A DNA stretch of 64,000 nt from Mangifera indica (lineage: Eukaryota; Streptophyta; Magnoliopsida; Sapindales; Anacardiaceae): positions 3,447,830-3,511,829 of the forward strand of contig NC_058149.1 in assembly GCF_011075055.1 (NCBI RefSeq), written 5' to 3'. The translations under genes and the position numbers were made by a program. Positions 56,650 to 64,000 of the stretch are shown here, piece after piece. The notes beneath the pieces were generated by a model. That model was not told where the DNA came from. It saw only the letters and a program-made list of their open reading frames with translations, and did no database searches. The number at the start of each line of letters is the position of its first letter. Position 1 is the stretch's first letter.

Positions 56650-58390
56650 CCTTATGTATATTGTTTTGAAATATTCTTATCTTTTTCACTCTGTCCATTA
56701 TTAATATGCCACATCAAGCCAATTTCGGCCATCTTAAATGTTATTCAAGTTAAATTGAACCATTTCAAAATACAATCTAATCCATATTGTATCTAATCAA
56801 TTTTGTTTTGATTATATAAATTATTTTAATTAAAAATAAAGATCTAAGTGATTAATTCCTAAGTGAAGCATATATGATTTGCTTAGATGTTAGAATGTAA
56901 TTGATATTAATTGTATATTATATATTTTTTAATATGTTATATGTAATTATAATAAGTACAAATTTGGATCTCAATAGGGACAAATCCAAACTTGGATTTA
57001 AAAATTTTGAATTACCCTCTTTGTATGAAAAATGAGTATACCCCATTTAGTCTTGCAAAATTACTAATATAATATAATTAAAGTATCAAAATAATCTTCG
57101 AAATTTTATCCTTTTTTTTATAGATTTTATCATATTTTAATTAATAATTTATATATTTACTTTTATTCAATTTTGACCCTTCTGTATTATATCTCTAGGT
57201 TTATCATTAGATATTAATGATAATAAATCACCACGTTATTAAATAATTTTGAATTATGAAAAAAAGTAATATGTTACAATATAATAAAATTTATATAATA
57301 ATATGTTCAAATTAGTATTCATTACAAAATGAAAACCAGAACTAACACTAAATAGTGTCAAGATGTTTACAAAATAAGGATAAATATTACCATAGTTGGA
57401 GGTTCACCCCTAATCATAGTACTAGTATTACTATTTAATTACATGATGATATATTATTATTAATACTAAAATTAATAAATATTAGAGATACACATAATAT
57501 TACTCATTCTCCAAACTTTAAAAACATGGACAACACTAAGTAGGAAATAGTTCTTTTTTTTCAAACTTAGCAAGTAGAAATATATTTTTCCACCAACAAC
57601 ATTGTATTTTCTTATAAAAAGCCCCCTATTTGCTGTCCACCCGTTGCTCTAATTCAAAATTAAAAAAAAAAAATTAGGTTAATTTTTTTTTAATTTATAA
57701 AAAATTAATATAATAATAATTTAATAAATTCCTGTATATTTAATATTTTTACTTTTTCCACGTTTATGTTTTCTACATTTTTAAACAATGTGATTTCATA
57801 CCAATTCAATGTTTTTGCATTGTTTATGCTTCTTATCAGCCAAGTGCAATTAACTTTGACTAAGGAGTGGATTCTAAATACAAAGGAGTAAAGGTTAAAT
57901 CTCTTTTAATAATATTTTAAAATTGAATTTTTAATTTTAATATAGTAATTATAAAATTGGTTATTAAAATTAAAATTTTATTTATTTGATATGATCGATT
58001 CATCCTAAAGGAGGATCCAATTCAAGTAAATTTCCTCATTAAAAAAATATAAAAAAAGCTCAGGTTTATTTGGAGCGTTGGTAACCAAAAATCCCGTGGA
58101 CTTAGCCCTCAGGGGCTGTGGAACCAGAGGAAGCAGCAACCTTCATCGGCTGCAGTCCAAACTAGTGTATGATCAATAGGTTTCTGAAGAGCTGGTAAGT
58201 AAACGCGGTTAGAAATATGAGCAGCTTCTGGTATATATAGAAGAAGCCACCTGCCCAGCCACAAGAACAAATCCTCTTAAAGACCCACTATCGAATTGGC
58301 AATAGTGGCCAAGCCAATAAAATTATTTCTATTTCTCCCTAGATCGTTTCCCCGCTTCTCTTTTCACTTCTTCCGTTTTTCGGTCTCCAT
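56650..58390 (+). repeat. Non-coding tandem duplication, copy 2
   Basis: Second copy of the preceding block, longer through extra segments around 56960-57230 and 57300-57430, and with a 30-base segment (CAACCTTCATCGGCTGCAGT and flank) absent from copy 1. The conserved ~250 bp at 58081-58330 is the best-preserved part. A GGTATATATAG insertion at about 58229 adds a TATA-like element just upstream of CAGCCACAAGAAC. No open frame follows. Confidence 0.75.
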
Positions 58391-59300
58391 CTCTTCACTT
58401 TCACGGATAGTGCTCTTATTCTTGGAAGGAAGAAAAAAATGCAAGTAAAAGAGGAAGAAAGAGGGTGAAAGTGACAAATTTAACATGCAAAAAGCTATTT
58501 TAAAACTTTGTTAATTAGGAGTGATATGATAATTTTGAAAAGTGATGTAATTATAAATTATATGATAATTTAATGTTTTTGACACAATGCTGTGATTTTT
58601 CATAATGAGTTTATGTTTTGAATGACAAAATATGATTTATGAATTTAATCGTGGGAAAAAGTTTTCAAGTAAATCACTACATGTACAAATTAAGTGCAAT
58701 ACCTATTGATGCAATAGTCATAACCCATTGATTTACACAATTTAGAGATTGCATAAGATAGATAATAATAATCTTTCAAGGATAAGTTTTTATCATTTAT
58801 CTTTTAAAAATTTAAATATTCACATAACTATTAAATTTTGTTATTAAGATTAAAGATAAAAATATTATTTAACTAAAAATATTAAAAAAATTAAAAATAT
58901 ATTATATTTCTGTTCTTCGATTTAAAAATGTGATAATTTTTTTTTATCTTAGTTTTAAAATATTACTTTTTCATTATTTAGTGTTTTCATCTTTTCCCGT
59001 GAACATCACCCCCAAACTTTTAAAAATTTTCATTTACCCTCTCTTCAACTCCATATTACTCCTCTCCCGGTTCCCATCAAGGGCCTTCAACTACAGACTT
59101 ATTTAAATTTATGTTATGTACTGGCTGACAGTTACCCGATAATTATTGTGACACATGATTCGACCAATGACTTTTTTAAATTTTTAGAAGCCGAGATTCC
59201 CGAATTTGTGCCCAGCCACATAAAAGTATCTAAGCATATTCCAATTCATATCTAACGTATTACCATTTAAGCCATCAATTCCACTCACAATCACAGTCAA
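58391..59300. other. Intergenic region, nothing recognised
   Basis: AT-rich in the first 600 bases, more balanced from about 58990. No gene, transposon end or long repeat was seen. Confidence 0.5.
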
Positions 59301-59439
59301 CAATTTGATCAACAATTAAGTGACAGAGATACCTCAATAATCCGAGGTGGCAAGAATTCAGATATCTGAGACCCGCAAGTTTGGAGGTACTCCCTCCCAG
59401 ACCGAGGGCGTATGTGAATGTCCAACAAGACACTTGTGC

Positions 59440-59663
59440 CACCGAAGTGTCCATGCTTGTCCACGTGGCATAGATGGCAGGCCAACTGCGATCGCGGGCA
59501 ACACCAACCTCTTATCGGCAAATTTGCGTTCATTTTTTTCTCTCTCCCTCCCTCTCTCTTCACACTGCGGACAGTTCAAACGGCACGAGCACTGTTGCTA
59601 CTGCTGCTTTTCCGTCTCTTCCAATCTCGCTGTGTAGACCACCCAAGATTAACACTAAAAAGG
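59440..59663 (+). promoter_or_regulatory. Promoter-like region with G-box/ABRE and candidate 5' UTR exon
   Basis: GC content rises locally. A palindromic G-box with ABRE context, CCACGTGGCA, lies at 59461-59470, followed by a pyrimidine patch (CTCTCTCCCTCCCTCTCTC, about 59540-59560), as in many plant core promoters. AAAAAG|GTTTTT at 59662-59663 could be the splice donor of a 5' UTR exon leading into T-rich, intron-like DNA. No coding exon is in the window. The ~100-codon frames on both strands here overlap one another and look like chance frames in GC-richer DNA. Confidence 0.35.
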
Positions 59664-59920
59664 TTTTTACTTTTGTATTTTTTTTTTATTGGTTTGTTTA
59701 TATGGGTAGTTTTTATTTTTGGAGAATAACTTTGTTTTGTGGTTGATTTGTTAGTTGAATTTGCTGCTTGTTTGAGGTGTTCGTCGTTAAAAAGATGTAT
59801 AAGTGTTTTTATTTGTTTGTAGCTTTCTGGTAATTTTTTTTTTTTTCATCTGGATAGTTTGGAGAGGAACATAGTTTGGGTGGTCAATATGATTCGAATT
59901 TGATTTGTTTATATGATAGG

Positions 59921-60293
59921 TATTGGATCCGGGTCCACCCATGACGGGCCGACCCGACCCGACCCGACCTGATTGGCGGTTATTGGCGGTTGGACCTTTA
60001 TATAAAATGGTCTTAACTGCCTCCCAAAATATATAGAAAAAAATGATGGAGAGGTAATGAGAGAATGCAATTTTTACAGTGAACTTTTCTCTCCTGCCAA
60101 AAACCAATACGCACAGTAAATCAGTCTCCCAAATGGAAATCAGTACGTGGGCAAATGGCGTCGTGGAAACAGACTAACGTCAACACCTCGCGTGGAATTT
60201 GAAGACGCTTCATCGAACACATAAACGGGTACGCAAATTCTATTTACAGATTTCACAGAATTCGGATCCTGGCATGTTTAATTGTTTCTAACA
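59921..60293 (+). mobile_element. 5' LTR of the copia element
   Basis: It begins TATTGGATCCGGGTCCACCC, includes a (GACCC)n-like run (about 59950-59968) and ends GTTTCTAACA just before the primer site. The 373-bp length is normal for this lineage. The opening is TA rather than the usual TG, in both this and the 38342 copy. Confidence 0.75.
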
Positions 60294-60294
60294 T

Positions 60295-60306
60295 TGGTAT
60301 CAGAGC
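60295..60306 (+). other. Primer-binding site (initiator Met-tRNA)
   Basis: TGGTATCAGAGC is a perfect match to the consensus plant Ty1/copia PBS, complementary to the 3' end of initiator methionine tRNA. It fixes the end of the LTR two bases upstream. Confidence 0.9.
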
Positions 60307-60728
60307 CTAGGATACATATGTGTTATGTTTTCTGTGATTGATATTGCGTATAATATACGAATTAAAATCTGTATATAGAAATTTGTTTAAAATTTCGTTT
60401 TTGGGGACGAATTTAATTCGGCCAAAATTGCATGAAATTGGTGTTGGGAAACATGTTGAATGAATGCTAGGATTAATATTACATGTTTTAAATTGAAAAT
60501 CGGCTTGAATTAACGCCGGAATCGATCGAAATAGACCCAAATTCGAGACCCAAGGCGTGTCTTTCTTGCTCGTCGTTTCGATGGTTTCCGACGCCATCGG
60601 CGCCAGAAAATGGAACGATTGGACTTTGCGTTACCTGGGCTATAAAAGCCCTATGGTTCTGTCACCGTAGAATCACCGAAAAATCGCCAATTAGACGGAC
60701 AGCAAAATTAGGGTTCATCCCAAGCGTC

Positions 60729-60924
60729 GGGTCAAAATCGGTTTGGGAAAACCCGATTACCCGAACCGGAGGTCAACGGGTTGGTCAAGACCCGAACCGA
60801 TCAACGGGTTAACCCGTTTGGTCAACCGGGTCGACCAACCCGGACTATAACTCATGGATAACCCGATCAACTGTTGACTGGTCAACGGTCAAATAGTTGA
60901 TTGGTCAACGGTCAAAGTTTGACC
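60729..60924. promoter_or_regulatory. W-box-like array in the copia leader
   Basis: About nine GGTCAA/TTGACC cores in 200 bases (near 60729, 60771, 60783, 60820, 60880, 60886, 60903, 60910 and 60919), mixed with ACCCG/CGGGT palindromes. It is followed by GCGTG-rich repeats. The order is the same in the related element at 32.1-32.35 kb. WRKY binding is an inference from the core. Confidence 0.55.
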
Positions 60925-60942
60925 ACACGTGGAGACCATTTC

Positions 60943-61075
60943 TGGCGCGTGGAGGCACTTGCGAGCATGTGGAGGCGCGTGACAGCGCGTCTGAGTCATC
61001 CCTGGAGCGTGAGGGCGCGTGCAGACACTCATACGGCGCGTGGAGGCGCGTGCAGTGCTATGTGGCGCGTGAAGG
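60943..61075 (+). repeat. Degenerate GCGCGTGGAGGC repeat in the copia leader
   Basis: GGCGCGTGGAGGC-like units recur about eight times (TGGCGCGTGGAGGCAC, GCATGTGGAGGCGCGTGA, GGAGCGTGAGGGCGCGTGCA, CGGCGCGTGGAGGCGCGTGC, TGGCGCGTGAAG). This makes a CpG-rich island in very AT-rich DNA. The related element has decayed forms (GCGTGAGACC, GCGTGAAGACC, GGCACGTGAAGC) at about 32190-32300, as expected from methylated-C deamination. Confidence 0.7.
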
Positions 61076-64000
61076 AGCTTAAGAGCTTATTTCCGTGCAT
61101 AAACACCTACTTTCAGTGTGCATTGGCACGTGAAACTTGTTTTCTAGTCCTTGGAAGTTGTGTAGTACTTGGATCAGTATATGGAATGTGTTCCATAGGT
61201 CTTATGGCGTATAATGACATGTAATATCTTATTCCGACTCCCAAAAACACAATGATGTTTTGGGATACATGTTTCTATTTCATGCAAGTTTGTTGATTAG
61301 AGACCATCACGTTGCATGTCAAAACTATCAATATCCTATTGAATTCTCTTAATTGGGAAAGAGAAAATATTCATGCGTGAATTTGATCCCCGTAACCAAT
61401 GATCTTATTCGGGACAAGAATTTGAAACCTTTTTGGGACTGAGTGGATTAATTACAACTTGCTATAAAGCGACGCTTAGTAATGTACGATAGAATATTCA
61501 TTATTTTATCACTATTCCCAAAACTAACGTAATGCGAGGTATTTGACCTAACGCAAATGTAATAGAGACTTTATCATAGATAAAGTGACTCAAAGATCGA
61601 TACGGGTTGATGAAATGGTCCGAATCAAAATAGATGATGCATTCGTTGTATCATATATATTTGTTAAGTGTGGGAATTCTGAGATTGGTAGAATTTAATG
61701 AAATTCTCATCCAGAATTAATATTGGCGCAATTAGATTAAAGTTTAAAATGTCAAGCATTTGTGACATGGGAGATGATTGGGAACATAGTGAACTTTCGA
61801 TGTTGTGCCTTATGTGAGATATTTTAAAATTTTAATGCGTAATTGCGACAATTGATGTGTATTTGTTTGCATTGATAATGTTGTGTCTGATAGATGTCTC
61901 TGTGATCTAGTTAACCATAACATCTTAGAAAATGATGGTTGATGTGAATGAGAATGATACTTAATAGAGAGAATTAAACCATGTGGCATTTGAAATGCAC
62001 AATATCCTAGATGAGCAAAAGGCTTTAGAGGCTGTGAATCAGGTTAAAATTTAGTTGTGGCTGACTAAGGGATAGAAACCTAATCAGTGCCTTACACAAA
62101 CGTGATGTGGACGCACATCACACATGTAAGAAGCAAGATCCACTTCGTGTGATATCTTGATTAGTTTCATGATTATGAATCTAGTATATAAGTATCATGA
62201 AAGTTCAACTGCATATGCCATAAGTCTGGTTTTAGTTGAAAAGTTTGGAGGAACTGCAGTCCCCAACTGATGACAGTTGATTTTTTGAATTTGATTGAAT
62301 GTCAAATCTAATTATGAAACTAAAGTCAGCTATGCGTAACCTGATACATGAACAGGAGGTTCATTTAGAAAAACGATTTCTTCTCGAAAGTGGGAGTGTA
62401 TCAAGGTACATATGACCCATAATGAGAAAAGAAGGACTTTTGTTAATTATTTTAGCCACATAAAATTGGAGGATAAGCGCCCATGAGGTAGCTGAATTTA
62501 ATGCTCATGTATACGTTACAGAATCAATTTTCAAAAGTGAGTGGCTCAAGTCCTAATATAAGATGAAGATCGTTTAATGCTCAAAGAATAAGAACAAGGA
62601 ATTGAAATGAAAAGAGTGGCAAAAGTACTAAAAGAAGAGATGAAAATGATAGTCTTGTTTAAAATCAAGTGATGAAACTTTGATTTTCTAGTACTATGAT
62701 ATTAACCGAGTATTATCCTACGTGGATTATGGACTCTGAAGCCACCAACCAAGTAGTTCATGATAGGTAATATTTAGTAGATTTCTATCGAATTCTGAAT
62801 AAAGTGAATTGGATATATGTAGGCAACAATACAAAGGTTGTAGTAAGAGGAATGGACACAAGCAAATAAGTTTTGCAGATGATCGAATCCTATACCTACA
62901 CGAAATCCAATATGCTCCAAATATTCAGTAAATCTTGGTCAAAGTACTTGTTCTTCTTAAATTAGGATTCAATTTGAATTTCTCTAGGTGTTTTATTGAA
63001 ATGATAGAATTGATTTCTATAGATTTGGTTTGTTGGTTGAATGGTTATATGGTGTTTGTCACCTTACATTTTTGATAATGTTAAGTTTTTCATTATTTGC
63101 TTCTCCTATATGTATGGAAATGAATGCAAATAAATGGCATGTTACATTAGGGCATGTAAGCCAAGATGGATTGAATAAATTGGCTTATGAAAGTTTATTA
63201 GGAACTTTCACATAAATAGAAGTGTCCATATGTAAGCATTGCCTAGTTAGAAAAACTTCTAGAAAACCATTTGACAAAACTATATGAGTTTGTCTTCCTT
63301 TGTAATTTATATACTTAGGTATATATATTTTCCTATGAATGTAAAGTTTGAGAATGTATCTCATTTTTCATTACTAATGATGATAACAATGCTCGATTTG
63401 GTCTTGTCTACTTGATCTCCCATAAGTCAGAAGCAGTAGACTGCTTTAGACACTATATAATTGAGGTTGAGAATCAATTAGACAAAATAGATAAGAGTTT
63501 TATGAACTCACCGAGATCTTGAGCATTTGTTCCAACGGTTCAAGGAACTTAGTAATGAAATAAATAGTATGGTGAATAGTAATTCCAAAACTTCACAACA
63601 ATCGGTGTAGTGAAGAAGAGTAATTGAACTCTATTGGAAATGGTTAAGTCAGTTAAAGCGTAAGCAAAACGTCAAGTCATTTTGTGATGATATGATATTT
63701 ATTGTTGCTTGAGAACTTAAATCGATTGCTTACTAATCCAGTTACTTCTACTCCCTATGAGTTATGGTCAGATAGAAAATCTAAGTTAATTGATTGCAAC
63801 CTTAGTGGTTGGCAATATCAATCCATAACTTTTCCCATAAGTTAGAGTAATTGGGACTGAGAAGAAATGAATGTATCTTTATCAGATACATTGAGCACTC
63901 CAAAGGGTATGTGTTCATTAGAGAGGATTTCGTCGGAAGATTAACTGAATTTGTATTAGAGATACTACATTCATAGAGGAAATTTTTCTTAATAAGGATG

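Larger units (their letters stand above)
59921..64000 (+). mobile_element. Ty1/copia element, 5' LTR to integrase, continuing past the window end
   Basis: The 5' LTR (59921-60293), PBS, leader, degenerate gag (about 61930-62640), protease remnant (about 62700-62960), GAG-pre-integrase and integrase (63100 to the end) are in the right order, all on the plus strand. It is the same family as 32041-38755. Gag shows ILDEQKALEAVNQ and VHMTHNEKRRTFVN; the pre-integrase segment reads MEMNANKWHVTLGHVSQDGL, then NKLAYE and KHCLVRKTSRKPFDKT. Stops and frameshifts are scattered through it. Confidence 0.85.

Noticed and set aside
59309..59746. Overlapping ~70-100 codon frames on both strands near 59.3-59.75 kb
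   Set aside because: Five mutually overlapping frames without domain content; explained by locally higher GC in a promoter-like region.

Overview
This is nuclear DNA of a flowering plant, very probably a woody eudicot. The evidence is very AT-rich intergenic sequence, GT-AG introns, plant-only gene families (XTH, NAC, CC-NBS-LRR) and dense layers of decayed plant transposons. I cannot name the species. Four protein-coding genes look intact. All other long open frames appear to be shadows, microsatellite translations or transposon debris.

Layout. 3.4-4.5 kb: a minus-strand three-exon xyloglucan endotransglucosylase/hydrolase (XTH, 283 aa). 4.9-13.6 kb: gene-free, with a 0.6-kb inverted-repeat element, the 3' half of a Ty3/gypsy element with a probable LTR, a Ty1/copia RT remnant on the minus strand, a large AT/TATG microsatellite and copy 1 of a ~1-kb dispersed repeat ('repeat A'). 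13.75-15.4 kb: a plus-strand three-exon NAC transcription factor (372 aa). 16.4-17.4 kb: a second, plus-strand XTH (296 aa) with the same splice plan. 17.6-41.9 kb: a nested transposon block. It holds a CACTA-type left end with a 56-bp tandem repeat, a LINE whose 5' region is split by a 4.8-kb hAT element (itself carrying a 1.3-kb solo-LTR-like insert), a truncated copia gag fragment fused to a second 5'-truncated copia, a CACTA-type right end, a third copia 5' half, and repeat A copy 2. 43.7-51.5 kb: one minus-strand seven-exon CC-NBS-LRR resistance gene (about 2159 aa predicted) whose LRR part grew by tandem duplication of a three-exon cassette. 51.5-59.4 kb: gene-free, with a triplicated leader repeat, a 774-bp near-perfect foldback (Mutator-type MITE), two long (TA)n tracts and a ~1.6-2 kb non-coding tandem duplication. 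59.4-59.7 kb: a GC-richer, promoter-like stretch. 59.9 kb to the end: a copia element entering from its 5' LTR and running off the window.

The two XTHs would act in the apoplast on xyloglucan during cell-wall remodelling. The NAC gene between them is a nuclear regulator, and nothing in the sequence proves it controls them. The NLR is an intracellular immune receptor. The most interesting signals are the in-frame, intron-preserving cassette duplication in the NLR, and a dense array of W-box cores (TTGACC/GGTCAA) conserved just downstream of the LTR position in two copies of one copia family. That array suggests a stress-responsive control region. No wholly new multigene system was found.
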